Origin: Sphingomonadales bacterium
Lineage (GTDB): Bacteria > Pseudomonadota > Alphaproteobacteria > Sphingomonadales > Sphingomonadaceae
Direction: 5' to 3'
DNA: 64,000 bases
NCBI GenBank assembly: GCA_028871475.1
Contig: JAGWMZ010000001.1
Location: 248,001-312,000, forward strand
Shown here: positions 16,927 to 26,347 of the stretch, in pieces
How the letters are laid out: each line of letters opens with the position of its first letter
How positions within the stretch are numbered: position 1 is the first letter of the stretch
The notes under the pieces: model-generated
The model's input: the letters and a program-made list of their open reading frames with translations, nothing else
What the model was told of the DNA's origin: nothing
The model's database searches: none
Translations under genes and position numbers: made by a program

Positions 16927-18449
16927 AGCGGAATGTTATCGTGCTTCTTCCATGGGTTCTCCAGCGACTTGCCGCGCAGCTTCCGCAAGCCCAGCGCGAT
17001 GCGCCGACGCGTCGAATGCGGATGGATCACCTCGTCCACAAACCCCTTCGCCGCCGCCACGAAGGGATTGGCAAAGCGATCCTGATATTCCGCCGTCTTT
17101 TCCGCGATCTCCTCGCCGGAAAGGCCGCGGAAGATGATCTCCACCGCACCTTTGGCGCCCATCACCGCGATTTCCGCCGTGGGCCAGGCATAGTTGAGAT
17201 CGCCGCGCAGATGCTTGGACGCCATCACATCGTAAGCCCCGCCATAGGCCTTGCGCGTGATGACGGTGATCTTGGGCACGGTCGCCTCGCCATAGGCAAA
17301 CAGCAGCTTGGCGCCATGCTTGATGATGCCATTATGCTCCTGCGCCGTGCCGGGCAGGAAGCCGGGAACATCGACGAAGGTGATGATGGGGATGGAGAAC
17401 GCGTCGCAGAAGCGCACGAAACGCGCCGCCTTCTTGGCGCTGTTGATGTCCAGCACGCCGGCCAGCACCATCGGCTGATTGGCCACCACGCCCACCGTGC
17501 GTCCCTCGATACGGCCAAAGCCGCAGAGAATATTGCCGGCATGGGCCGGCTGGATCTCGAAGAAATCGCCCTCGTCCAACACCTTGCGGATGACTTCATG
17601 CATGTCATAGGACTGCGTCGCGCTGGCCGGGATGATCGTGTCGAGGCTTTCCTCCAGCCGGTCCCACGGGTCGGTCGTGGGACGCTCGGGCGGGTTCTCG
17701 CGGTTCGACAGCGGCAGGAAATCGAAGAAATCGCGCGCCGTCAGCAGCGCCTCGATGTCATTGTCGAGCGCCAGATCGGCCACGCTGGTGCGGGTGGTAT
17801 GGGTCACCGCGCCGCCCAGTTCCTCCTGGCTGACCACCTCATTGGTCACCGTTTTCACCACATCGGGGCCGGTGACGAACATATAGCTGCTGTCCTTCAC
17901 CATGAAGATGAAGTCGGTCATCGCCGGGCTGTAAACCGCGCCGCCAGCGCAGGGCCCCATGATCAGGCTGAGCTGGGGCACCACACCGCTGGCCAGCACA
18001 TTGCGCTGGAACACCTCGGCATAGCCGCCAAGGCTGGCTACGCCCTCCTGAATGCGCGCGCCGCCCGAATCATTGAGGCCAATGACAGGCGCGCCCACCT
18101 TCATCGCCATATCCATGATCTTGCAGATCTTCTGCGCATGGCGCTCCGACAGCGACCCGCCAAAGACGGTGAAATCCTGGCTGAAGACGAAGACGAGCCG
18201 GCCGTTGATCGTGCCCGAACCCGTCACCACGCCGTCGCCGGGGATGATCTGATCGGACATGCCAAAATCGACGCAATTATGCTCGACATACATGTCGAGC
18301 TCTTCAAAGCTGCCTTCATCAAGCAGCACATCCAACCGCTCACGCGCGGTCAGCTTGCCCTTGGCGTGCTGCGCGTCGATACGCCGCTGGCCTCCGCCCA
18401 ATCGCGCGGCGGCGCGGCGTTTTTCCATCTCGGCACTGTTGGCGGTCAT
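16923..18449 (-). CDS. pccB: Propionyl-CoA carboxylase beta chain
   Basis: Carboxyltransferase subunit making (S)-methylmalonyl-CoA from propionyl-CoA and carboxybiotin. The 508-residue crotonase-fold protein carries [75 protein letters not shown] and the [18 protein letters not shown] block, all typical of PccB. GGAG sits 7 nt before the ATG at 18449. It is the first gene of the operon. The biotin-carrying alpha subunit (pccA) is not in this window, so it must be encoded elsewhere. Confidence 0.96.
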   Translation of the reverse strand: MTANSAEMEKRRAAARLGGGQRRIDAQHAKGKLTARERLDVLLDEGSFEELDMYVEHNCVDFGMSDQIIPGDGVVTGSGTINGRLVFVFSQDFTVFGGSLSERHAQKICKIMDMAMKVGAPVIGLNDSGGARIQEGVASLGGYAEVFQRNVLASGVVPQLSLIMGPCAGGAVYSPAMTDFIFMVKDSSYMFVTGPDVVKTVTNEVVSQEELGGAVTHTTRTSVADLALDNDIEALLTARDFFDFLPLSNRENPPERPTTDPWDRLEESLDTIIPASATQSYDMHEVIRKVLDEGDFFEIQPAHAGNILCGFGRIEGRTVGVVANQPMVLAGVLDINSAKKAARFVRFCDAFSIPIITFVDVPGFLPGTAQEHNGIIKHGAKLLFAYGEATVPKITVITRKAYGGAYDVMASKHLRGDLNYAWPTAEIAVMGAKGAVEIIFRGLSGEEIAEKTAEYQDRFANPFVAAAKGFVDEVIHPHSTRRRIALGLRKLRGKSLENPWKKHDNIPL

Positions 18450-18520
18450 CGGCTGCTCCCGGTCTTATCTCGCGGCCCATGCATAGGCCACGAGAGTACC
18501 TCCGCGTCAACCGGATTTAA

Positions 18521-18547
18521 TCGACCAGTTAAACCGACTTTGGTCGA
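18521..18547 (-). promoter_or_regulatory. Inverted repeat in the pccB upstream region
   Basis: TCGACCA and TGGTCGA, 7 bp each, separated by 13 bp, in an AT-rich gap 72 bp upstream of pccB. On the minus strand a TTGACG at about 18510, followed about 18 bp later by CTATGC, could be the promoter, which would place the dyad just upstream of the -35 box, where activators often bind. Not a known motif to me. Confidence 0.35.
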
Positions 18548-18572
18548 ACCCCCTGTCGAACTCCGCCGCGCC

Positions 18573-19919
18573 TCAGCGCATCAGCACCAGTTCCTCCGCC
18601 ATGGAGGGGTGCAGCGCCATGGTGGCATCGAAATCCGCCTTGGTCAGCCCCGCCTTCACGGCAATGGCGGCGGCCTGCAACACCTCGGGCGCCTCCGGCC
18701 CGATCATGTGCACGCCCAGCACGCGGTCGCTCTCCCCATCGACCACCAACTTGTAGAAGCCGCGCTCGGCCACCTTGGCGAACATGTTCTTCATGGGGCG
18801 GAAATCGCTGGTGAAGACCTTGACCTCACCATATTGCGCCCGTGCCTCCACCTCGGTCAGCCCCACCGCGGCCAGCGGTGGCTGCGAGAAGACGGCGCTG
18901 GGAATGGCGTCATAGGAGGTCTTGCGTGGTTTCCCCCCAAAGACGGTATCGGCAAAGGCATGGCCTTCGCGAATGGCCACCGGGGTCAGCTGCACGCGGT
19001 CCGTCACATCGCCCACGGCATGAATGCCGGCCACGCTGGTCTGGCCGTATTCGTCCACGATGATCTCGCCATTGGCGCCCAGCTGCACGCCGACCTCCTC
19101 AAGGCCAAGGCCCGGCGTCTTGGGCTTGCGGCCCGTAGCCACCAGCACGGCATCCGCCTCGATGGGATAGCCTTGCGCGGTGGACACGAAGAGCGAACCA
19201 TCGGCCTGTTTGACGATGCCGGTGATCGGATTCTGAAAGCGGAATTCGATGCCGCGCATCTGCATCATGGTCAGCAATCTGTTGCGCAGGTCGATGTCAT
19301 AGGAGCGCAGGATCTGGTCGCTGCGGTTCACCACCGTCACCTTGCTGCCCAGCGCGTTGAAGATGCCGGCAAATTCCAGCGCGATATAGCCCGCGCCCTG
19401 AATGACCACGCGTGCGGGCAATGCGGGCAAATGGAAGACCTCGTTCGAGGTGATGGCATGTTCGTTGCCCGGAAACTCGGGCATCACCGGCCATGCGCCC
19501 ACGGCGATCAGCATATGCTTGGCCGTGATCTTGCGCCCGCTGGCCAGTCGCACCGTATGGGGGGCTGCCACCGTCGCACGCTCGTGAAAATGGTCGACCT
19601 TGTTGTTGTCGAGCGTGGAGGTATAGGCACGCTCCAGACGGTCAACATCGCTGGCGACGAAATCGCGCAATGCGTTCCAGTCGAAACGCGCGCCCTCGAT
19701 GGTCCAGCCAAAACCGGGCGCATCATGCAGCTCATGCGCGAAATGCGAAGCGTAAACGAGCAGCTTCTTGGGCACGCAGCCCCGGATGACACAGGTGCCC
19801 CCCACGCGGAATTCCTCAGCCATGGCCACGCGCGCGCCATGGCTGGCGGCAATACGCCCTGCCCGCACGCCACCCGACCCGGCGCCAATGACAAACAGGT
19901 CATAGTCGAAACTTTCCAT
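18573..19919 (-). CDS. gor: Glutathione-disulfide reductase
   Basis: FAD- and NADPH-dependent reductase that regenerates glutathione in the cytosol. The 448-residue protein has the FAD loop GAGSGGVRAGRIAA, the redox disulfide in GGTCVIRGCVPKK, the NAD(P) loop GAGYIALEFAGIF, HAVGDVTDRVQLTPVA and the C-terminal dimerisation HPSMAEELVLMR, whose HPSxAEE holds the catalytic His/Glu pair. The ATG at 19919 has AAGGA 9 nt upstream and is preferred over an ATG three codons earlier. The gene stands alone, 121 bp after pgi on the same strand. Confidence 0.95.
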   Translation of the reverse strand: MESFDYDLFVIGAGSGGVRAGRIAASHGARVAMAEEFRVGGTCVIRGCVPKKLLVYASHFAHELHDAPGFGWTIEGARFDWNALRDFVASDVDRLERAYTSTLDNNKVDHFHERATVAAPHTVRLASGRKITAKHMLIAVGAWPVMPEFPGNEHAITSNEVFHLPALPARVVIQGAGYIALEFAGIFNALGSKVTVVNRSDQILRSYDIDLRNRLLTMMQMRGIEFRFQNPITGIVKQADGSLFVSTAQGYPIEADAVLVATGRKPKTPGLGLEEVGVQLGANGEIIVDEYGQTSVAGIHAVGDVTDRVQLTPVAIREGHAFADTVFGGKPRKTSYDAIPSAVFSQPPLAAVGLTEVEARAQYGEVKVFTSDFRPMKNMFAKVAERGFYKLVVDGESDRVLGVHMIGPEAPEVLQAAAIAVKAGLTKADFDATMALHPSMAEELVLMR

Positions 19920-20040
19920 CACGGTCATTCCTTGGGGGAGCTGAAACTGGGGCAGGATATGGGAAGCGGCAGGCGCCCCTGCCAATCGAATTTACCGATC
20001 AGCCTGAGCGCCGGCGCCTGACCTACAGCGCAGGGTTGCC

Positions 20041-21582
20041 TCAGACCAGCCCCGCCGCGACCAGCAGCGCATTGGTGCTGGCATCGAAACTGGCATTGCC
20101 CTTTTCGATCGACTTGGCGATCTCCTTGCCCAGTTCCACGCCGAACTGGTCGAAGGAGTTGATCTCCATCAGCACGCCATTGGCAAAGGTGCGATGCTCA
20201 TGGAAGGCGATCAGTGCGCCAAGGCTGGCGGGGGAAAGGTCGTCGAGCAGGATTGTCGCGCTGGGCCGGTCGCCGGGGTAGGAGCGGGCCCCACCCAAAC
20301 CATCATGTCCGGCCGCATCCTTGCCCGCCATCAGCGCCGCGCCCTGCGCCAGGCAGTTCATCAGCAGAATGCGGTGATGCGCCGGGTCCAGATCATCGCC
20401 CGCCGCGATGGAGGCGATGAAATCGACCGGCACGATGACCGTGCCCTGATGAAGAAGCTGGAACACCGCATGCTGGGCATCCGTCCCCACGCCGCCCCAG
20501 GTGATGGGCGCGGTGGGGCCATCGACCGGCGTGCCATCCACCTTCACGCTCTTGCCGTTCGATTCCATTTCCAGTTGCTGCAAATAGAAAGGCAGCAGCG
20601 CCATGCGTTCGTCATAGGCAAAGCAGGCGCGCGTCTGGCAACCGCGCAGGCGGGTGTAGAGCTGGTCGGCAAAGGCGGCGCGCAGCGGCAAATTGTCGGC
20701 CCCTTCGTGGCCCAGCATATGGCGGTCCACCGTTGCCGCGCCTTCGAGAAACTCCTCGAACTCCTCCCAGCCGATGGCCAGCGCCACCGGGAAACCGATC
20801 GAAGACCAGAGCGAATAACGCCCGCCCACGCTTTCGGAGAAAGGCAGCACGCGGGTTTCATCCACACCCCATTCCACCGCCTTCTCGGGCGCGGCAGTCA
20901 GGGCCACCACCCGGCCATAGGGGTCCTCGACACCATTCTCGCCCAGCCAGTTGAGCGCCGAGGCAGCATTGGTCATCGTTTCGATGGTGGTGAAGGTCTT
21001 GGAGGCGACCGCAATCAGCGTGGTCGCCGGATCGCAGGCGGCGATCGCCTGCTCCATGGCGCAACCGTCGATGTTGGCCACGACATGCACATCCACCTTC
21101 GCACCATCGCGGGTCAGCGCATCGACCGCCAGCTTGGGGCCCAGCGCGCTGCCGCCAATGCCGATATGGATGAGATGCTTGACCTCGCCCAGCGCGCCCT
21201 CATGGATTGCCTCGACCAGCGACTTCATGCGCGCATGCAGCGCCATGGCCTCGTCAACGCTGGTATCGCGCCCCACGCCGCGCTGGGCGGTATGCTCCAC
21301 CGCGCGTCCCTCGGTGACGTTGATCTTCTCGCCATTGAACAGGGCGGCGCGCTTGCCTTTGAAGTCGACTGCCTCGGCCAGCTCCTCGAACAGGGCGATA
21401 TGGGCCGCATCGAGATGGGTCTTGGACCAGTCGAAGCGGATGCCCTCCTCTTCGGACAGGTCGATCCGCCCGGTCAGCGCATCGACCCGCTTGCTGTCAG
21501 CAACAAAGAGGTCCTTCAGCGTGGGCCGGGGCAGCGCCTCCAGCTTGCTCCAGAGGGCGGTGATGTCGGTCTGGCTGGTCAC
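20041..21582 (-). CDS. pgi: Glucose-6-phosphate isomerase
   Basis: Interconverts glucose-6-phosphate and fructose-6-phosphate at the branch of glycolysis, gluconeogenesis and the Entner-Doudoroff and pentose routes. The 513-residue protein has HIGIGGSALGPKLAVDAL, ASKTFTTIETMTNA, the VGGRYSLWSSIGFPVALAIG substrate loop and the C-terminal INSFDQFGVELGKEIA signature containing the active-site lysine. GGGAG precedes the GTG at 21580-21582, which also matches the usual family N-terminus; the frame is open well beyond it. The gene is divergent from lepB. Confidence 0.96.
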   Translation of the reverse strand: MTSQTDITALWSKLEALPRPTLKDLFVADSKRVDALTGRIDLSEEEGIRFDWSKTHLDAAHIALFEELAEAVDFKGKRAALFNGEKINVTEGRAVEHTAQRGVGRDTSVDEAMALHARMKSLVEAIHEGALGEVKHLIHIGIGGSALGPKLAVDALTRDGAKVDVHVVANIDGCAMEQAIAACDPATTLIAVASKTFTTIETMTNAASALNWLGENGVEDPYGRVVALTAAPEKAVEWGVDETRVLPFSESVGGRYSLWSSIGFPVALAIGWEEFEEFLEGAATVDRHMLGHEGADNLPLRAAFADQLYTRLRGCQTRACFAYDERMALLPFYLQQLEMESNGKSVKVDGTPVDGPTAPITWGGVGTDAQHAVFQLLHQGTVIVPVDFIASIAAGDDLDPAHHRILLMNCLAQGAALMAGKDAAGHDGLGGARSYPGDRPSATILLDDLSPASLGALIAFHEHRTFANGVLMEINSFDQFGVELGKEIAKSIEKGNASFDASTNALLVAAGLV

Positions 21583-21783
21583 GCTGGTGTCTCCCTGTCG
21601 GTGATCGGCGTTAGGAATGAGCGCCCTATGCCCTGCCATGCCGCCATGGCCAAGAGCGCATACGTCAGAAGGTGAAATTCGCGTGGTAAAAGCCTGGAGT
21701 CCTCCACGTGTATTGCAATAGCAACACACTCATGAGACAAGCAAGCCCCTCACGAAGGGTTGACGCCGGGCACGGAGGGCAAC

Positions 21784-22704
21784 ATGGACGTAACGATGAC
21801 CGACACCGCCGAACAGGACGCCCCCGCCCCCAACAGTCCGCCGCCCCCTTCCGGCCAGCCGCCTGCCGCCTCGCCGGCTGGCAAAAAGCCGAAAGAAGAG
21901 GAAAACTTCTTCGTTTTCCTCATCAAGCTGGTGGTCATCGTGGTGGTGTTCCGCAGCTTCTTCTTCTCGCCCTTCACCATTCCCAGCGAATCGATGCTGC
22001 CGGGTCTGGTCAATGGCGACTATCTGCTGGCGGCCAAATGGCCCTATGGCTTCTCCTCCTATTCGCTGCCCTTCAGCGCGCCGCTGCTGCCGCACCGCAT
22101 CTTGGCCCATCAACCCCATCGCGGCGATGTGGTGATCTTCAAGGCGCCGCCCGCCAATGATCAGGACTGGATCAAGCGCGTCATCGGCCTGCCGGGCGAT
22201 ACGGTGCAGATGATCGGCGGCGTGCTCTATCTGAACGGCAAGGCCGTGCCCAAGGTGCGCGTCGAGGATTTCGAGGTTGCGGTCAGCCCCAACACCCATT
22301 GCTACACGCCTGCCTTTGCCGCCACGCGCGCCGATGGCACGCCGGTCTGCCATTATCCGCAGTATCGCGAGACGCTGCCGGGCGACAATGGCCGCCCCAA
22401 CAAGGACATCAAGGTTCTCGACTTCGGCCCGGAAAAGCACGACCCCGTGCCCGGTTTCGACGCCGACAACACCCCGCCCTACCTCGTCCCCGAAGGCAAG
22501 CTCTTTCTGATGGGCGATGATCGCGACAATTCGATGGACAGCCGGTTCTCGACGCTGGATGGCGGCATCGGCATGGTGCCGCAGGACAACCTCGTTGGCC
22601 GCGCCACGATCATGATGTGGTCCACCAATGGTTCGGTCGTCTGGTACGAGCCCTGGACCTGGCTGACCGCCACGCGCTGGCGCCGCATCGGGAACACCTT
22701 TTGA
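21784..22704 (+). CDS. lepB: Signal peptidase I
   Basis: Inner-membrane serine/lysine protease that removes signal peptides from exported proteins. The 306-residue protein has a Pro-rich cytoplasmic leader (about 1-35), one membrane anchor (FFVFLIKLVVIVVVFRSFFF), the catalytic Ser in FTIPSESMLPGL, the catalytic Lys in DWIKRVIGLPGD and the C-terminal box MGDDRDNSMDSR. GGAGGG lies 4 nt before the ATG at 21784, deciding the start. Its stop overlaps the rnc start region, giving the common lepB-rnc-era operon. Confidence 0.96.
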   Translation: MDVTMTDTAEQDAPAPNSPPPPSGQPPAASPAGKKPKEEENFFVFLIKLVVIVVVFRSFFFSPFTIPSESMLPGLVNGDYLLAAKWPYGFSSYSLPFSAPLLPHRILAHQPHRGDVVIFKAPPANDQDWIKRVIGLPGDTVQMIGGVLYLNGKAVPKVRVEDFEVAVSPNTHCYTPAFAATRADGTPVCHYPQYRETLPGDNGRPNKDIKVLDFGPEKHDPVPGFDADNTPPYLVPEGKLFLMGDDRDNSMDSRFSTLDGGIGMVPQDNLVGRATIMMWSTNGSVVWYEPWTWLTATRWRRIGNTF

Positions 22705-23441
22705 GCACTGGACGACCGACGCTGAAACCCGTGGCGAGCAACAGCCCGCTGCCTGACGAGACGCTGGACTTCCTGCGCACCCTGCTGGCCGAAACGCCGC
22801 CCGTTGCCCTGGCCAACTGGGCCGCGGCACTGACGCATGGCAGCTTTACCGCCGCGCCCAACCGTGGCGCGGCGCGCGCAGCCGATTATCAGCGGCTGGA
22901 ATTTCTGGGCGACCGCGTGCTGGGCCTGACCATCGCGCAATGGCTTTTCGAGGCCGAGAGCCAGGACGAAGGCCGCCTGTCGCAAAGGCTGAACGCCCTT
23001 GTCTCGCGCCAGACCTGTGCTGGCATTGCGCGCGGCCTTGGCCTGGCCCCGCACATCCGGCTCGGCAAACAGGCGCGCGACGATGGCGGGGCTGATTCCG
23101 ACAATATTCTGGGCGATGTGATGGAAGCGCTGATCGGCGCCTGCTTCCTCGACCATGGTTTCGAGGCGACCAGCGCGATGGTGCGCCGCCTGTGGAGCGA
23201 TACGTTCGGCGGCAAGGTGGGGCAAAGCAAGCATCCCAAATCCGCGCTTCAGGAATGGGCCGCCGGGAACCGCCGCAAACCGCCCGAGTATAGTCTGATC
23301 GACCGGTCAGGCCCCGACCATGCCCTGACCTTCACCGTCAGCGTGGCGGTGAAGGGTGTGGGCGAGGCCCGTGCCACCGCCAGCAGCAAGCAGGAGGCCG
23401 AGACCTTGGCCGCCGGCGAATTTCTTCGACTTTACGCGTGA
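22701..23441 (+). CDS. rnc: Ribonuclease III
   Basis: Double-strand-specific endonuclease for rRNA precursors and structured mRNAs. The 246-residue protein has the RNase III signature LEFLGDRVLGL with its metal-binding acidic residues, SDNILGDVMEALIGA carrying the second acidic pair, and a C-terminal dsRNA-binding domain starting near HPKSALQEWAAG and ending in ATASSKQEAETLAAGEFL. The likely start is the TTG at 22701, overlapping the lepB stop by 4 nt (TTGA), with GGGA upstream; a GTG at 22731 is the alternative. It is followed 13 bp later by era. Confidence 0.95.
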   Translation: MSTGRPTLKPVASNSPLPDETLDFLRTLLAETPPVALANWAAALTHGSFTAAPNRGAARAADYQRLEFLGDRVLGLTIAQWLFEAESQDEGRLSQRLNALVSRQTCAGIARGLGLAPHIRLGKQARDDGGADSDNILGDVMEALIGACFLDHGFEATSAMVRRLWSDTFGGKVGQSKHPKSALQEWAAGNRRKPPEYSLIDRSGPDHALTFTVSVAVKGVGEARATASSKQEAETLAAGEFLRLYA

Positions 23442-23454
23442 AAGCCTTGTGACC

Positions 23455-24372
23455 ATGACCGACACCCCTCCCATGACCTGCGGCCTTGTGGCTGTGCTGG
23501 GCGCGCCCAATGCGGGCAAATCCACACTGGTGAACGCGCTGGTGGGGCAAAAGGTGGCCATCGTCAGCCAGAAGGCGCAGACCACGCGCGCGCGCCTGAT
23601 GGGTATCGCGCTGGAGCAGAGCGAGACCCACAACACCCAGATCATCCTGGCCGACACGCCCGGCCTGTTCGAGCCCAAGCGCCGGCTGGACCGCGCGATG
23701 GTGGCCGCCGCCTGGGAAGGCGCGCAGGAGGCCGATGCCATCCTGCTGGTGGTCGATGCCGCCAAGAAGCACCGCGACTATCTGGAGCCCATTCTCGAGC
23801 AGATGAAGGGCCGTGCCGAGCGCAAGATCCTCGTGCTCAACAAGGTCGACCTCATCGCCAAGGAACCGCTGCTGGTGCTGGCGCAGGAACTGACCGGCAA
23901 GGTGGATTTTGCCGAGGTGTTCTTCGTGTCGGCCCAGACCCAGGATGGCGTTGCCGAGCTGAAAAAGCGGCTGGCCGAGCTGATGCCGCAGGGCGCATGG
24001 CACTTTCCGGAGGATCAGGTGTCTGACGCATCGGAACGCCTGATGGCCTGTGAGATCACGCGTGAACAGCTCTACAAGCAGCTTCACGACGAACTGCCCT
24101 ATGACAGCACCGTGCGGCCCGAGAGCTACAAGACGCGCAAGGACGGTTCAGTCGAAATTCATCAGCAGATCGTCATCGCCCGCGAAAGCCAGAAACCGAT
24201 TGTCCTTGGACGGCGGGGCGCGCGGATCAAGGCCATTGGCGAAGCCGCGCGCAACGAACTGAAAGAGATTCTGGGCGTGCCGGTGCATCTTTTCATCCAC
24301 GTCAAGGTGGATGAGAAATGGGCCGATGCCAAGGAAATCTATGAGGAAATCGGTCTGGAATGGGTACGCTGA
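23455..24372 (+). CDS. era: GTPase Era
   Basis: Ras-like GTPase that binds the 3' end of 16S rRNA and helps mature the 30S subunit. The 305-residue protein has G1 GAPNAGKST, G2 around QTTRARLMG, G3 ADTPGLF, G4 NKVD and a C-terminal KH domain ending with IKAIGEAARNELKEILG and KVDEKWADAKEIYEEIGLEW. The ATG at 23455 is chosen because homologues start just before the G1 motif; a GTG two codons earlier is possible. Last gene of lepB-rnc-era. Confidence 0.96.
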   Translation: MTDTPPMTCGLVAVLGAPNAGKSTLVNALVGQKVAIVSQKAQTTRARLMGIALEQSETHNTQIILADTPGLFEPKRRLDRAMVAAAWEGAQEADAILLVVDAAKKHRDYLEPILEQMKGRAERKILVLNKVDLIAKEPLLVLAQELTGKVDFAEVFFVSAQTQDGVAELKKRLAELMPQGAWHFPEDQVSDASERLMACEITREQLYKQLHDELPYDSTVRPESYKTRKDGSVEIHQQIVIARESQKPIVLGRRGARIKAIGEAARNELKEILGVPVHLFIHVKVDEKWADAKEIYEEIGLEWVR

Positions 24373-24529
24373 GGCTGTCTGACGGATCGGTTCCCGGTTC
24401 CGCCAAACGGCCAAGGCTTGTGGTCGGCACGCGATCAGCCGTATAGCAGCCTGATGGCGTTTGCCATGCCTCGTCGATCATGCCTGCGGGGGCGGGCTGA
24501 TCGGCACGGGCGTTGCAGGGATTGATTGG

Positions 24530-26104
24530 ATGGTGGACTTCATCGCGGCGCTGCCGGGGCGGGCCAGAGCAGCGCTGTTCACAGGACCGATGCACCGCCG
24601 GCTGGGCGCATTGGCTGGCGATACAACGCTGACTGTGCTGTTTTTCCTGGGGCTGGCGCTGTGCCTGCGCGGTTTCACGCTCGGCTCGCCGACGATTCAG
24701 GTGGATGAACAGTTCTACCTTCTGGTGGGCGACCGTATGCTGCATGGCGCCCTGCCCTTCGTCGACATCTGGGATCGCAAGCCGGTCGGCCTGTTCCTGC
24801 TGTTTGCCGCGATCCGCCTGCTGGGCGGGGAAGGTATCCTGCAATATCAATGGGTCGCCCTGCTCAGCGTGACGGCAACATCGGTGGTCATCTGGCGCAC
24901 GGCGCGGATGATTGCCACGCCCGCCGGCGCGCTGTGCGCGGGCGTGGCCTATCAGCTCTTCCTCTCGGTTTTCTTCTGCTTTGGCGGCCAGTCCCCGGTC
25001 TATTACAATCTGCCGGTGGCGCTGACGGGCCTGTGGATGGCGCATCTGATGGTCGAGCGCCGCAGCCCGCGCGCCCTCTTCTGGCATGGCATGGGCGTGA
25101 TGCTGGTGGTCGGCCTTGCCCTTCAGATCAAATATACGGTGATGTTCGAGGGGATAGGCTTTGGTCTGGCGCTGATGTGGCGCGCGCATTCTCTGGGCTG
25201 GAAACGCCCGGCGGTGCTGATGGCCGCGCTGGCCTGGTGCGTTGCCGCGCTGCTGCCCACCGCCGCGGCGCTGGCCTATTACGCCCGCCTTGGATATGCG
25301 GACACCTTCATTCAGGCCAATTTTCTGTCGATCTTCGGCAGAAATGTGTCTCAGCTCGAAGCCCTGTGGCGGCTGACCAAAGAGACGCTGGCCCTCATTC
25401 CCTTCTGGTTGGCGCTGTTTCTGGCGCCGCGCCGCCTCGGTCCGCACATGCTCACCCAGGGGGGCGAGGCACCGCAAGCCCTGCCCTTCCTGCGCCTGTG
25501 GGGCGTGGCGGCCTTCGGCGGCTTCCTGCTGCTGGGCACCTGGTATGACCATTACCTCGGCCCCGTGATGGTGCCCTTCTCGATCCTTGCGGCCCCGGCT
25601 CTGGGTCGCGCCGCGCCGCATCGCTGGTACACGCGGCTGCTGCTGGGCTTTGGCGCGGTGGCCGCGCTGGGGGTCACAGCGGTCAACATGCACAACCACG
25701 GCTCACGCGCCGATGTTGACGCCCTGATCGACCAGATCGAGGCGGTAAAAGGCAACGGCTGCCTCTATGTGGCTGAAGGCGACCCGATCCTCTACCACCT
25801 GAGCCACAGTTGCCTGCCCTCGCGCTACGCTTTCCCGAACCATCTGACCGGCCTGACCGATTCGCAGTCGCTGGGCGTGGACGCGCAGGCAGAGGCACGT
25901 CACATCATGGACCGCCTCCCCAGCGTGGTGGTCATCACCGCACAGCCCGAAGCCTATCCGGTCAATTGGCCCGTCCGTAATTTCCTGATGGAACGTCTGG
26001 GGCGGGACTATGCTCTCTACGGCAAGGCGCGGTTGGGCACGCGGGATTTTCTGGTCTATCAGTCCAAAGCGCTGAGCGGGCAGCATCACGTCGCTGCGCG
26101 TTGA
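24530..26104 (+). CDS. Polytopic membrane protein, probable GT-C-fold glycosyltransferase
   Basis: A 524-residue inner-membrane protein with about 10-12 hydrophobic helices in the first 400 residues and a soluble C-terminal domain. The first periplasmic loop holds QVDEQFYLLVGDRMLHGALP followed by VDIWDRKPVG. This resembles the acidic catalytic loop and the KP motif of ArnT/PMT-like enzymes that use polyprenyl-phosphate sugars. The acceptor is unknown; lipid A, exopolysaccharide or protein would all fit. The ATG at 24530 has AGGG upstream. The gene is alone between era and a good terminator. Confidence 0.65.
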   Translation: MVDFIAALPGRARAALFTGPMHRRLGALAGDTTLTVLFFLGLALCLRGFTLGSPTIQVDEQFYLLVGDRMLHGALPFVDIWDRKPVGLFLLFAAIRLLGGEGILQYQWVALLSVTATSVVIWRTARMIATPAGALCAGVAYQLFLSVFFCFGGQSPVYYNLPVALTGLWMAHLMVERRSPRALFWHGMGVMLVVGLALQIKYTVMFEGIGFGLALMWRAHSLGWKRPAVLMAALAWCVAALLPTAAALAYYARLGYADTFIQANFLSIFGRNVSQLEALWRLTKETLALIPFWLALFLAPRRLGPHMLTQGGEAPQALPFLRLWGVAAFGGFLLLGTWYDHYLGPVMVPFSILAAPALGRAAPHRWYTRLLLGFGAVAALGVTAVNMHNHGSRADVDALIDQIEAVKGNGCLYVAEGDPILYHLSHSCLPSRYAFPNHLTGLTDSQSLGVDAQAEARHIMDRLPSVVVITAQPEAYPVNWPVRNFLMERLGRDYALYGKARLGTRDFLVYQSKALSGQHHVAAR

Positions 26105-26123
26105 GTTTCAGGAAAAGACAGAT

Positions 26124-26155
26124 GCGAGGGCCATCGCCCTCGCGCTCCCTTTTTT
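26124..26155 (+). terminator. Intrinsic terminator after the GT-C-like gene
   Basis: An 8-bp stem GCGAGGGC/GCCCTCGC with a 4-nt loop, then GCTCCCTTTTTT, 20 bp after the stop codon. Confidence 0.8.
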
Positions 26156-26315
26156 GTCGGCGTTGTCGCATGGGGTTCGGCGGCTGAGCCAAGTTCGCCG
26201 CACCGCAGGCAACAACCGACAGACCACCCTGCAGGCATTCCAGCCTGCGGCGCGGTGAGGTCAGGCATCGACGGTCGTGCGCCATCCCGCTTTCGTCGGT
26301 AGACATCATGGGAGC

Positions 26316-26336
26316 GCGAGGGTGTAACACCCTCGC
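26316..26336 (-). terminator. Stem-loop at the 3' end of topA
   Basis: A 9-bp perfect stem GCGAGGGTG/CACCCTCGC with a 3-nt loop, 12 bp past the topA stop. On the minus strand it is followed by GCTCCC, as in the element at 26124, but not by a T-run, so termination may be weak. Confidence 0.5.
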
Positions 26337-26347
26337 ACCTTCCCTTC

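Noticed and set aside
14123..20021. Very long plus-strand frames (717 and 1026 codons) opposite scpA, pccB and gor
   Set aside because: All lie antisense to genes with complete catalytic motifs and have the composition of antisense shadows.
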